DNA of 32,418 bases from Myxococcales bacterium (GTDB taxonomy: Bacteria; Myxococcota_A; Polyangia; Fen-1088): assembly GCA_003136095.1 (NCBI GenBank), contig PNBO01000414.1, positions 24,848-57,265 on the forward strand, written 5' to 3'. The notes beneath the pieces were generated by a model, which was given only the letters and a program-made list of their open reading frames with translations, searched no databases and was not told the origin of the DNA. Below, in pieces: positions 16,565 to 24,613 of this stretch. Position 1 is the first letter of the stretch. The number at the start of each line of letters is the position of its first letter. The position numbers and the translations under genes are program-made.

Positions 16565-19263
16565 GGTTGCCGCGCGTCTTCGTCCTCGCACTGCTGGCCA
16601 TGGTTCCCACCGCGGTCAATGCGGCCGAAGAAAGCGAAGACCAGGGTACCAAGGCCGCCGCCGAGCGCGCAGGCGAGAGCGCGATCGCGGGCAAGACCGC
16701 CGCTACGTCCATCGACGCCGACCAACTCAGCAAGCAGCCCAAGCTCGTTCGGCAAGCCAATGTCGCCTACCCCAAGGAAGCCGTGGGCAAGGCGGGCGAT
16801 GTCCAGATCACGCTGGCCGTCGATCTCGACGACAAGGGCTCCGTGGTCGGCGCGGCCGTCCTCGAACCCCAGACCCCGACCGGGCTCGGCTTCGAGGAAG
16901 CGGCTTTGACCGCGGCCTACGACCTGGGCTTCGAGCCCGCCGAGGTCGCCGGCAAGCCAACCGCGGTCCAGATCATCTACACCTTCAAGTTCCCCGCCCC
17001 GCCGCCTCCCAAGCCGGAACCCCCAAAGGTCGTCGAGGTGGAAGCGCCCAAACCCATCCCCGTCGAAAACTTCGCCGGCGTGCTGGTCGAACGCGGCACG
17101 CGCCTGCCGCTCTCGGGCATCCTGGTCACAGTCTACCGCACCGAGGGCGACGCGCCGGTCGGCTTCGAGGACCACACCGATGCCAAGGGTGGTTTCCACT
17201 TCTTCGACCTGGAACCCGGCGCCTGGAAAGTGCGCATCGAGCCGCCTTCCTACTATCCCTTCCGCACCACCGAGGAGATCGCCAAGGGCGAACGCACCCA
17301 GGTCACCTATTACATCGAGCGCGGTTCGTACAATCCCTTCGACGTCGTGGTCGAGGCCAAGCGCGAGCGTAAAGAGGTCAGCCGCACGGTCATCGAGAGC
17401 GCGGTTATCGACAAGTTGCCCGGCGCCATGGGCGACCCCCTGGCGGTGGTTCAGAACTTCGCTGGCGTGGCCCGCGCCGCCGCCGGATCGGGTGAAATCA
17501 TCATCCGCGGATCCGCGCCGACGGACACCCTCTACTTCGTCGATGGCACGCCGATTCCCAATGTCTACCATTTTGGCGGCATTCGCAGCGTCCTGCCCAC
17601 GGGAATCATTGACAGCCTGGAGTTCTATCCCGGCAACTTCTCCCCGTACTATAGCAACACCACGGCCGGACTCATCGACGTCGACACCAAGAAACTCAAG
17701 CCCAGGAAGACGGGAGGCTACGTCGATTTCAACCTGCTCGACGGCGGCATCTATTTCGAGACCCCCTTGGGCGACAAGGCAGCGCTGGCCATCGCGGCAC
17801 GCCGCAGTTGGATCGACTACATCATCAACGCCGCCTTGCCCTCCAATGCCCCCATCAATGCCGTCACCCTGCCCCGCTACTACGACTACCAGTTGCTGGC
17901 CACGTATCGCCCTGCCCCCGCCCATGAGCTTCGCCTGTTCGTCTTTGGCTCGGACGACGCATTCAAAATCATCCTGAAGAACCCTGGCGTCGCCGGCACG
18001 CAAGTGGTCGGCAACAACCTGCAGCTCTCGACGGCCTTCTATCGCGTGCTGGCCACCTACAAATACGTCCCGAACGACCATTTCACGAACACGATGCGCC
18101 TGTCCCAAGGCCGCGACACCAACAACGATCAGTTCTTCAACTTCATCCTGAACTATACCACCGACCTCACGACCTTCCGGGACACCGCCCGTTACGAGTG
18201 GTCGAAGAAGCTAGCCCTGATGACCGGCATCGACTTCTTCTACAAGCGGGACAGCGGGATCTTCAATATTCCGGCCCCGACTCAAGAGGGTCAGACCTTC
18301 ACCGCGAATAACCTGGCCGACGTCCTTCACGAGGAAATTTCCGGACAGAATTCCTACGACCCCGGCGCCTTCGCGGAATTTGAGCTCAAGCCGCTCCCGC
18401 AATGGCTACTCCTGCCCGGCGTTCGTTTCGACTATTTCTCCAAGGTCTCGCAATTCACGACCGCCCCGCGCTTCACCACGCGCTACGAGCTCACCAAACA
18501 GGTGACGCTCAAGGGCGGCGTGGGCCTCTTCTACCAGCAGCCCAGCATCGATCAGACCGACAAGGTCTTCGGCAATCCAGCCCTGAAGTGCGAATGGGCC
18601 ATCCACTATTCGGGCGGCGCAGAATGGCGACCTCGCTCCTACATCACGCTGGACGCCACGGGTTTCTACAAAGACCTCGGCAGCATGGTCAGCGTCACCC
18701 CGGCGCCTGCGGGTGGTGGTAGTCCGGCCACGCGCTACGACAACAACGGCAAGGGGCGTGTCTATGGTTTGGAATTCGTCGCCAAGCACGAGCTGACCAA
18801 GAAATTCGTGGGATGGATCGCCCTCACCATGATGCGTTCCGAGCGCCTAGACTCGGGCGCCACCGCCTGGCGCCTTTTCGAATACGATCAACCCCTCATC
18901 CTCACCATCCTGGGCTCCTACCAACTGCCGCGCAACTGGCAGATTGGTGGCCGGTTCCGTTACACAAGCGGAAATCCTTCCACACCGGTGATCGGCTCTG
19001 TTTACAATGCCTCGTCCGACAGTTACTCGCCGATCTATGGCGCCAAGTACTCCACCAGGGTGCCGGCGTTCGCACAGCTCGACATCCGGCTCGACAAGAA
19101 ATGGATTTACAACAAGTGGATCTTCAACGCCTACGTCGATCTTCAAAACGTAACCGATCGGTCTAATCCTGAACAGCAGGAATTCAATTTCAACTACCAA
19201 AGATCCCAGTACGGCAACGGATTTCCCATCTATCCCATCATCGGTTTGCGGGGGGAGCTCTGA
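16561..19263 (+). CDS. TonB-dependent receptor with an N-terminal TonB-C-like domain
   Basis: The protein has 900 residues. Order: signal peptide (1-21, MRLPRVFVLALLAMVPTAVN), a TonB-C-like domain (about 55-145; ANVAYPKEAVGKAGDVQI, VDLDDKGSVVGAAVLE), a Pro-rich hinge (146-168), a carboxypeptidase-regulatory-like beta-sandwich (about 170-253; GVLVERGTRLPLSGILVTVY), a TonB-box-like DVVVEA (261-266), a plug (about 275-380; GEIIIRGSAPTDTLYFVDG) and a 22-strand-type barrel to the C-terminus (…YPIIGLRGEL). It should be an outer-membrane gated channel driven by the ExbB-ExbD-TonB complex encoded upstream. Its substrate is unknown. The GTG at 16561 is chosen since it begins the signal peptide and overlaps the previous stop by 4 bases. 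The stop overlaps the next ATG (TGATG). The TonB-C-like part in the receptor itself is unusual. Confidence 0.88.
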   Translation: MRLPRVFVLALLAMVPTAVNAAEESEDQGTKAAAERAGESAIAGKTAATSIDADQLSKQPKLVRQANVAYPKEAVGKAGDVQITLAVDLDDKGSVVGAAVLEPQTPTGLGFEEAALTAAYDLGFEPAEVAGKPTAVQIIYTFKFPAPPPPKPEPPKVVEVEAPKPIPVENFAGVLVERGTRLPLSGILVTVYRTEGDAPVGFEDHTDAKGGFHFFDLEPGAWKVRIEPPSYYPFRTTEEIAKGERTQVTYYIERGSYNPFDVVVEAKRERKEVSRTVIESAVIDKLPGAMGDPLAVVQNFAGVARAAAGSGEIIIRGSAPTDTLYFVDGTPIPNVYHFGGIRSVLPTGIIDSLEFYPGNFSPYYSNTTAGLIDVDTKKLKPRKTGGYVDFNLLDGGIYFETPLGDKAALAIAARRSWIDYIINAALPSNAPINAVTLPRYYDYQLLATYRPAPAHELRLFVFGSDDAFKIILKNPGVAGTQVVGNNLQLSTAFYRVLATYKYVPNDHFTNTMRLSQGRDTNNDQFFNFILNYTTDLTTFRDTARYEWSKKLALMTGIDFFYKRDSGIFNIPAPTQEGQTFTANNLADVLHEEISGQNSYDPGAFAEFELKPLPQWLLLPGVRFDYFSKVSQFTTAPRFTTRYELTKQVTLKGGVGLFYQQPSIDQTDKVFGNPALKCEWAIHYSGGAEWRPRSYITLDATGFYKDLGSMVSVTPAPAGGGSPATRYDNNGKGRVYGLEFVAKHELTKKFVGWIALTMMRSERLDSGATAWRLFEYDQPLILTILGSYQLPRNWQIGGRFRYTSGNPSTPVIGSVYNASSDSYSPIYGAKYSTRVPAFAQLDIRLDKKWIYNKWIFNAYVDLQNVTDRSNPEQQEFNFNYQRSQYGNGFPIYPIIGLRGEL

Positions 19264-19925
19264 TGAGGCGCCTGACATTACATGGTTCTCGATCGATTTG
19301 GTTTGGCGTCGTCGCCCTTGTGCTTTTCGGATCGGGTCTGCGCGCAGCGCACGCCGACGAAGTAGGTGACTCGCAGCCAATCTTGGAAGAGCCACGATCT
19401 CGACAGGGGTATTGGATTGGCTTCGGTGCCTCGGGCATCGCTGCTCAGCTCAACGAAGAGGGAAAGAATCGCGGCATCTACGGCGGCTGGACCGGCACCT
19501 TCCGAATTGGACAGCTTATTACCCGCCGTATTGGGCTCGGATTGCTGGTGGAATACCCGGGTGGCATCTCCAAGGGCACGGACAAAGGATCCCTGGGCGG
19601 CCTTGTCCTCGAAGGCAGCTTCCTTGCTTGGAAAGATCTCTCTGTCCATGGCGGTTTCGGCATCGGCTACATCATGGTGAGCGACAGCAAGGCCATCGAC
19701 ACCTCCTTGCGCGGGGGCGGGGGCTCCTATCTCTTGCTGGGAGCCAGCTACGATCTTTACCCCTTCAAAAAGAAGCTAACCGGCGGCTGGGCCTTCACGC
19801 CAGTCGTCGACTTCCACGTCATGCCCGACGGCAATATTCACTTTCTCACCCTGATTGCGGGCCTGCAGGTGACGTGGTGGTCGGGGCTTTCCGACAACAT
19901 GCTGCACCTGCCGGAAGACTACTGA
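19263..19925 (+). CDS. Outer-membrane beta-barrel protein, last gene of the TonB operon
   Basis: A 220-residue exported protein with a signal peptide ending near ALVLFGSGLRAAHA. The mature chain alternates short amphipathic strands rich in Gly and aromatics (GYWIGFGASGIAAQLNEEG, FRIGQLITRRIGLGLLVEY, WAFTPVVDFHVMPDG). That is the pattern of a small 8- to 10-strand outer-membrane barrel of the OmpW or OmpA-barrel type. No specific family motif is recognised. The ATG shares one base with the receptor stop (TGATG), so translation is coupled. It could be an accessory channel or structural partner for the receptor. The 6-bp hairpin right after its stop (19925-19945) may close the operon. Confidence 0.75.
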   Translation: MRRLTLHGSRSIWFGVVALVLFGSGLRAAHADEVGDSQPILEEPRSRQGYWIGFGASGIAAQLNEEGKNRGIYGGWTGTFRIGQLITRRIGLGLLVEYPGGISKGTDKGSLGGLVLEGSFLAWKDLSVHGGFGIGYIMVSDSKAIDTSLRGGGGSYLLLGASYDLYPFKKKLTGGWAFTPVVDFHVMPDGNIHFLTLIAGLQVTWWSGLSDNMLHLPEDY

Positions 19926-19945
19926 CGCGGTTTTCCTCGCCGCGT
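19925..19945. terminator. Possible terminator of the exbB operon
   Basis: ACGCGG (19925-19930) and CCGCGT (19940-19945) form a 6-bp stem with a 9-base loop, directly at the stop of the barrel gene. A short T-run (CTTTTCT) follows about 10 bases later. It is modest in strength and could be chance. Confidence 0.35.
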
Positions 19946-20003
19946 AGTTCGTGCACTTTTCTCGCATCTCGGGCAAACTCAGCTTCCCCGCGAGCAGCCC
20001 ATC

Positions 20004-21116
20004 GTGACAGACAACGACGACCCAGTAACCCCCACCGTAGTCGATGCCATCCCGCCGCCAGCCAAGCGGGCCGTGATCTTGCGGGCCACCGCCGCCGAGG
20101 TCGTGGGCGCGGGGATGCACGTCGCCGGCCTTTCCGTGGTCGAACGATCGCTCAAGCAGTTGGATCGCATGGGCCTCTCGGTCATCGTCGCCTCCGACGG
20201 AAGCTGTCCCCTGCCCAAGTACCTGCCGCCCACGGCTCTCTTGCGCCGGGTTCCCCGCCCCGATGAGCTGGCAGCGCTGCGCAAGGAGCTCGAAGGCGTC
20301 CCCGAGGTCGGCGCCAACGAGGTGCGCCCCACCAGCCGCTCGCTCGAAGGTGGGCTCAAGGTCGCGGACGAAATCTCGCGCCGGAAAGCCGAAAGCGCCG
20401 TCTTCGCCGAGTTGCTCCGCGGCGACCTCGGCTTCGTGGCGCGCTACCTTAACAAGCCGGTTTCCTTCTTCATCACCCGCCACCTGCTCTGCCGCCTGCC
20501 CGTCACCCCGAACCAGGTCACGCTCGGCGCCGCCCTGGTCGGCTTGCTCGGCGCCACCTTCATCGCGAGCGGCAACTACCCCTTCATGCTCTGGGGCTTC
20601 TTCCTCGCCCACGTGCAGTCGATCCTCGATGGTTGTGATGGCGAGCTGGCGCGCGTGCGCTTCCAACAGAGCGCCATCGGCGAGTGGCTGGACACCCTGG
20701 TCGACGACGGCCTCAACATCGCCATCTTCGCCGCCCTCGGCATCGGTTTCTACCGCGCCACCGGCTCGAATCTTTACCTCTCCGCCGGTCTGGTCGCCAG
20801 CCTCATGCACATCGTCTACGACTTCGTCGCGCTGACGGAGATCCGCCGGCAAGGCGAAGGCGGCGAGATCATCAAGGTGCGCTGGCGACTGACCGGCACC
20901 GACAACATGAAGACGCGCCTGACGAAGACCCGCGCCAACCCCATGATCGTGCTCTACACCATGGGCCGGCGCGACTTCTTCGTGCTCGCCTTCCTGGTCT
21001 ACGCGCTGGTGGGGCTGGGCAAGCTGGCACTCGTGCACGCCCTGCTCATCGCGGGCCCGCTCTTCGTCATCGCCACCACCCAGGTCATCTGGCGCCTGCG
21101 CGGCAGCCCAGAGTGA
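20004..21116 (+). CDS. CDP-alcohol phosphatidyltransferase with degenerate nucleotidyltransferase-like N-domain
   Basis: A 370-residue protein. The membrane half (about 150-365) carries a complete CDP-alcohol phosphotransferase motif, DxxDGxxAR-x8-GxxxDxxxD: D209, D212, G213, A216, R217, G226, D230 and D234. It moves a phospho-alcohol from a CDP-alcohol to an acceptor, making a phospholipid or a soluble inositol phosphodiester. Several hydrophobic helices follow. The N-terminal half (about 20-130) resembles a sugar-nucleotidyltransferase fold (AGLSVVERSLKQLDRMGL then VIVAS), as in the bifunctional inositol-phosphate cytidylyltransferase/DIPP synthase. It lacks the Gly-rich nucleotide loop (GxGxR) expected near its start, so it is probably inactive as a cytidylyltransferase. 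The GTG start has no clear ribosome binding site. The gene ends 4 bases from a convergent lipoprotein gene. Confidence 0.82.
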   Translation: MTDNDDPVTPTVVDAIPPPAKRAVILRATAAEVVGAGMHVAGLSVVERSLKQLDRMGLSVIVASDGSCPLPKYLPPTALLRRVPRPDELAALRKELEGVPEVGANEVRPTSRSLEGGLKVADEISRRKAESAVFAELLRGDLGFVARYLNKPVSFFITRHLLCRLPVTPNQVTLGAALVGLLGATFIASGNYPFMLWGFFLAHVQSILDGCDGELARVRFQQSAIGEWLDTLVDDGLNIAIFAALGIGFYRATGSNLYLSAGLVASLMHIVYDFVALTEIRRQGEGGEIIKVRWRLTGTDNMKTRLTKTRANPMIVLYTMGRRDFFVLAFLVYALVGLGKLALVHALLIAGPLFVIATTQVIWRLRGSPE

Positions 21117-21120
21117 GCGA

Positions 21121-22263
21121 TCAGGGAATGATCTGCTGCACGGTGCTGACCGTCGGCGGCAGCACGATGGTAAGGCAAGATGTCTGCGCCGCCCACCTGA
21201 AGACGTTGTACCAAAACTGAGGTACGGCGTAGGACTGGTACGGCGTGTGCCCTACGCACTGCGGGCTCTTGTTGGGATCGTCATAGGCTGACGGCGAGGT
21301 GTCTGGGGCCAAGCCCCACTGGCTGGTATAGGTCACCCACTCGTCGCCCCAGGCGACTACTCGACCGTTCCCGATTGTTTTCGCCACGCCGACATTTCCA
21401 TACGTGGGATCTTTCGCGAAAACTTGGCAGTCCGAGCCGGCACAGTTGATGGAGCGACCATGAAAGATACCGACCTTCCCTAGTGTGGACTTGTCATGAT
21501 TCACGGTGATAGCAGCGCAGGCGTCACAACTTGTTTGCCAACCATTGAATGCGACCGACGAAAAGGCACAATAGCACATATTGTCAGGACACGAGTTGAA
21601 GGTGTCGTCCTTGTTGTAGGAGATTCCGCTCCAGTTGTCTGTGCTATTCCCCAATAGTTGATTGAGCGGATCAACCTCGGTGGCGTTACCACCATAGCCG
21701 CTCATTGCGATAATCCCGTGTCCACCTATCTTGACCCAATCTCGCAAGGCTGCGGCATCGTCACTGTCGAATGACCACAGTCCCGTGTATTCACTTTCCT
21801 CCAAGGCTTGCAGGATGATGACGTCGTACTGATCGAACTTTGGAATGTCCCTAATGTGGGTGAACGTCTTCAGCATCTGCATGGTTGCCGTGCCGTCGGT
21901 GTTGCTGTTCATGAATGCATAGAACGCGTCCGTGTTGTCGGCGCTACCGCTGTTCGCGCCGTAGTGGGCCGGCTGCCCCAACGACAGGATGTTCACGGGC
22001 TGGCAGAGCGTGCAGTTACCGGCCTCGTCACAGTGATACCCCTTGAGATCGGGGAGCGGTTCCGGACTGCCCAAGTCAGGACCACTGACCGTCACGGCGG
22101 CATCGAGGTCGATCTTGATGCCGCCGCCGGCCCCACCTTCCTGCCCGGAGCCCCCAGGCCCCGAGCCGCCGCTGCCGCCCGCGTTTTCGATCTTGGCCGA
22201 GGCACAGGCCTGGACGGCGAAGATCGCAAGAATTCCAAGGATAGCTAGTGCATGTGACTTCAC
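21121..22263 (-). CDS. Lipoprotein with a Gly-rich linker and a class-I-glutaminase-like domain
   Basis: A 380-residue protein with a lipoprotein signal (MKSHALAILGILAIFAVQAC, lipid Cys20), then a Gly/Ser-rich flexible linker (to about residue 48) and a secreted domain. The domain has DQYDVIILQALEESEYTG, then ALRDWVKIGGHGIIAMSGYG and GNGRVVAWGDEWVTY. These strand-loop-helix blocks look like a ThuA or DUF4350-type (glutaminase-like fold) module without a clear catalytic Cys-His-Glu set. Many Cys in the second half (CPDNMCYC, CDACAA) suggest disulfides or a bound metal. The DNA is visibly less GC-rich in places than its neighbours, a possible sign of transfer. The start codon is GTG and no good ribosome binding site is seen. 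The function is unknown; surface location is likely. Confidence 0.75.
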   Translation of the reverse strand: MKSHALAILGILAIFAVQACASAKIENAGGSGGSGPGGSGQEGGAGGGIKIDLDAAVTVSGPDLGSPEPLPDLKGYHCDEAGNCTLCQPVNILSLGQPAHYGANSGSADNTDAFYAFMNSNTDGTATMQMLKTFTHIRDIPKFDQYDVIILQALEESEYTGLWSFDSDDAAALRDWVKIGGHGIIAMSGYGGNATEVDPLNQLLGNSTDNWSGISYNKDDTFNSCPDNMCYCAFSSVAFNGWQTSCDACAAITVNHDKSTLGKVGIFHGRSINCAGSDCQVFAKDPTYGNVGVAKTIGNGRVVAWGDEWVTYTSQWGLAPDTSPSAYDDPNKSPQCVGHTPYQSYAVPQFWYNVFRWAAQTSCLTIVLPPTVSTVQQIIP

Positions 22264-22313
22264 AATAACTTCAAAACCTCATGCGTGGGAAATGGGAACG
22301 TTCAAAAGCTTAG

Positions 22314-22339
22314 CATGCGGCCAGCCGGGCTGTCGCATG
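22314..22339. promoter_or_regulatory. Inverted repeat in a divergent promoter region
   Basis: CATGCG (22314-22319) pairs with CGCATG (22334-22339), with a nested AGCC-G-GGCT inside. It lies in the 155-base gap between the divergent lipoprotein and aminotransferase genes, upstream of the candidate -35 of the latter. Its position suits an operator, though a structural role in RNA is possible. Confidence 0.35.
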
Positions 22340-22378
22340 TGACGGGTCGCACCCAACCAACCCGCACTTCTCGGGACT

Positions 22379-22406
22379 TTGCCAACCCGCGCGACTGGTC
22401 TATCTT
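22379..22406 (+). promoter_or_regulatory. Candidate sigma-70-type promoter of the aminotransferase-cysM unit
   Basis: TTGCCA (22379-22384, 5 of 6 to TTGACA), a 16-base spacer, then TATCTT (22401-22406, 4 of 6 to TATAAT). The -10 ends 12 bases before the ATG at 22419, so the leader would be only a few bases long. No Shine-Dalgarno sequence is visible, which is consistent. Confidence 0.5.
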
Positions 22407-22418
22407 TGGTAACCCATC

Positions 22419-23645
22419 ATGAAACCGCTCCGCATCAAATCCAGCTCCCAGCTTGCCAACGTCCACTACGAGATCCGCGGACCGCTGGCTCGCCACGCCG
22501 TCGAGCTGGAGAAGGCGGGGCACGAGATCATCAAGCTCAACATCGGCAACCCCGGCGCGTTCGGGTTCCGCGCCCCTGAAACCATGCGCCAGGCGATGAT
22601 CGAGAATCTGCGCGAATCCGACGCCTACTGCCATCAGAAGGGTATTTTCCCGGCGCGCGAGGCCGTGGTCATGCAGCAGCAGAGCCGCGGCGTGATGGAC
22701 ACGACCGCGGAAGACGTTTTCATGGGCAACGGCGTGAGCGAGCTCATCCTCTTCTCGTTGCGCGCGCTGCTCGACGAGGGCGACGAGGTGCTGGTGCCCA
22801 GCCCCGACTATCCGCTGTGGACCGCGGCCACCCACCTGAACGACGGCAAGGCCATCCACTATCCTTGCCCGCCCGAGCTCAACTACCTGCCCGACCTCGA
22901 CGCGCTCCGCAAGCTGGTCACGCCGCACACGCGCGCCTTGGTCATCATCTCGCCCAACAACCCCACTGGCGCGGTCTATCCGCGCGAGGTCCTGCAGCAG
23001 ATGGTGAACCTCGCCGAGGAGCACGGCCTGGTGGTCTTCACCGACGAGATCTACGACCGCATCACCTACCAAGGCGCCGAGTACACCCCGGTGGCGACCC
23101 TGGTCAAGCACACCCTGTGCGGAACCTTTTCCGGGTTGTCCAAGGTCTACCGGTCCTGCGGCTTCCGCGTGGGCTGGCTCAGCTTCTCGGGCGAGAAGGA
23201 CCACGCGCAGGAGTACATGCTCGGCCTCGATACCCTTTGCTCGCTGCGCCTCTGCTCGAATGTCGTCGGCCAGTGGGCCGTGCAGACCGCGCTCGGCGGC
23301 CATCAGTCCATCTACGAGCTGACCGAACCGGGAGGACGGCTTTTTCAGACGCGCGCGACCGTGCTCGACGGCTGCCAGCGCAGCAAGTACCTGACGGTGC
23401 TGCCACCGCGCGGGGCCATCTACGCTTTTCCCGGAGTGGACCTGGCCAAGCTGCCCGGATTCGACGACCAGAAGTTCGCCTGGGATCTGCTCGAGCGCAA
23501 GCACGTCCTGGTCGCGCCAGGCTCGAGCTTCAACGTGCCTTACCGCAACCACTTCCGCATCACCCTCCTGCCCGACGTGAAGACCATGATCGACGTGTTC
23601 GGCCGCATGGAGGAACTGCTCGACGAGTACGCGACCGGGGCGTGA
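22419..23645 (+). CDS. Alanine-type class I aminotransferase (AlaA/AlaT-like)
   Basis: The protein has 408 residues, typical for fold-type I PLP aminotransferases. Key residues are visible: NNPTG at 180-184, D209 in FTDEIYD, Y212, the Schiff-base Lys242 in SGLSKVYRSCGFRVGW and the substrate-carboxylate Arg near FRITLLP. The opening (KSSSQLANVHYEIRGPLARHA) and GNPGAFGFRAPE are characteristic of the E. coli AlaA/AlaT group, which transfers the amino group between glutamate and pyruvate. Closely related enzymes accept other 2-oxo acids, so the exact substrate is not fixed. A cysM-like gene follows after 30 bases on the same strand, suggesting an amino-acid operon. It is divergent from the lipoprotein gene. 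Confidence 0.88.
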   Translation: MKPLRIKSSSQLANVHYEIRGPLARHAVELEKAGHEIIKLNIGNPGAFGFRAPETMRQAMIENLRESDAYCHQKGIFPAREAVVMQQQSRGVMDTTAEDVFMGNGVSELILFSLRALLDEGDEVLVPSPDYPLWTAATHLNDGKAIHYPCPPELNYLPDLDALRKLVTPHTRALVIISPNNPTGAVYPREVLQQMVNLAEEHGLVVFTDEIYDRITYQGAEYTPVATLVKHTLCGTFSGLSKVYRSCGFRVGWLSFSGEKDHAQEYMLGLDTLCSLRLCSNVVGQWAVQTALGGHQSIYELTEPGGRLFQTRATVLDGCQRSKYLTVLPPRGAIYAFPGVDLAKLPGFDDQKFAWDLLERKHVLVAPGSSFNVPYRNHFRITLLPDVKTMIDVFGRMEELLDEYATGA

Positions 23646-23675
23646 ATCAGCCGACCCATCGCCGGAAACGCAGCC

Positions 23676-24608
23676 ATGCCAGACCCATCACCCGTACCGC
23701 CCTGCTTTGCAACCCCCGCGAATTCCATCCTCGGCCTCATCGGCAACACGCCCATGGTGCGCATCCAGCGCCTGTGCCCGAACCCCAAGGTTACCCTGCT
23801 GGCCAAGCTGGAGGGCTTCAATCCCACCGGCAGCATCAAGGACCGCATCGCGCTCAAGATGATCGAGCAGGCCGAGCACGAGGGCACGCTCACACGAGAC
23901 AAGATCATCCTGGAGCCCACCAGCGGCAACACCGGCATCGCCCTGGCCATGATCGGCGCGGTCAAGGGCTACCAGGTCGAGATCGTCATGAGCGAGGCGG
24001 TTTCCGTCGAGCGGCGCAAGATGATCGCCGCGTTCGGCGCGAAAACCACGTTGACCGCAGCCAACCTCGGCACCGACGGCGCCATCATGACGGCGCGCGA
24101 GCTGGTGCGCGAATTCCCCGACAAGTACTTCATGCCCGACCAGTTTTCGAATCACTACAACCAGCTCGCGCACTACCACGGCACGGCTCAGGAGATTCTC
24201 AGCCAGACGGCAGGCCGGCTCGACTACTTCGTGTCGTCGCTCGGCACCAGCGGAACGCTGATGGGCGTCGGGCTTGCGTTGCGCGAGAAGCTGCCGTCGG
24301 TGAAGATCGTCAGCGCGCATCCCGTGCGCGGCCACTACATCCAGGGACTCAAGAATCTGGAGGAAGCCATCGTGCCGGCCATCTACGACCCCGCCCAGAT
24401 CGACCGCCATATCATGATCGAGACCGAGGACGCCTTCGAGCTCGCGCGCCAGATCGCCCCCCAGGAAGGCATCTTCGTTGGCATGTCGAGCGGTGCCGCC
24501 CTCTACGCGGCGCGCACGGTGGCGTCCGAGATCGACTCGGGCACCATCGTCACCATCTTCCCCGACCGCGGCGAGAAGTACCTGAGCACCGAGCTGTTTC
24601 GGGTTTGA
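23676..24608 (+). CDS. Cysteine synthase, CysM-like PLP enzyme
   Basis: A 310-residue fold-type II PLP enzyme that makes cysteine from O-acetylserine (or O-phosphoserine) and a sulfur donor. It has IGNTPMVRI near the start, the PLP Lys55 in NPTGSIKDR, the substrate loop PTSGNTG at 81-87 and the phosphate-binding GTSGTLMGVG. Absence of a C-terminal CBS domain and of an extended N-terminal heme domain argues against cystathionine beta-synthase. SAHPVRGHYIQGL and the long 'EAIVPAIYDPAQID' segment are like CysM. The choice between CysK and CysM, and the sulfur donor, cannot be decided by eye. The spacing from the aminotransferase suggests co-transcription. It ends 5 bases from the convergent ABC transporter gene. 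Confidence 0.86.
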   Translation: MPDPSPVPPCFATPANSILGLIGNTPMVRIQRLCPNPKVTLLAKLEGFNPTGSIKDRIALKMIEQAEHEGTLTRDKIILEPTSGNTGIALAMIGAVKGYQVEIVMSEAVSVERRKMIAAFGAKTTLTAANLGTDGAIMTARELVREFPDKYFMPDQFSNHYNQLAHYHGTAQEILSQTAGRLDYFVSSLGTSGTLMGVGLALREKLPSVKIVSAHPVRGHYIQGLKNLEEAIVPAIYDPAQIDRHIMIETEDAFELARQIAPQEGIFVGMSSGAALYAARTVASEIDSGTIVTIFPDRGEKYLSTELFRV

Positions 24609-24613
24609 GCTGG

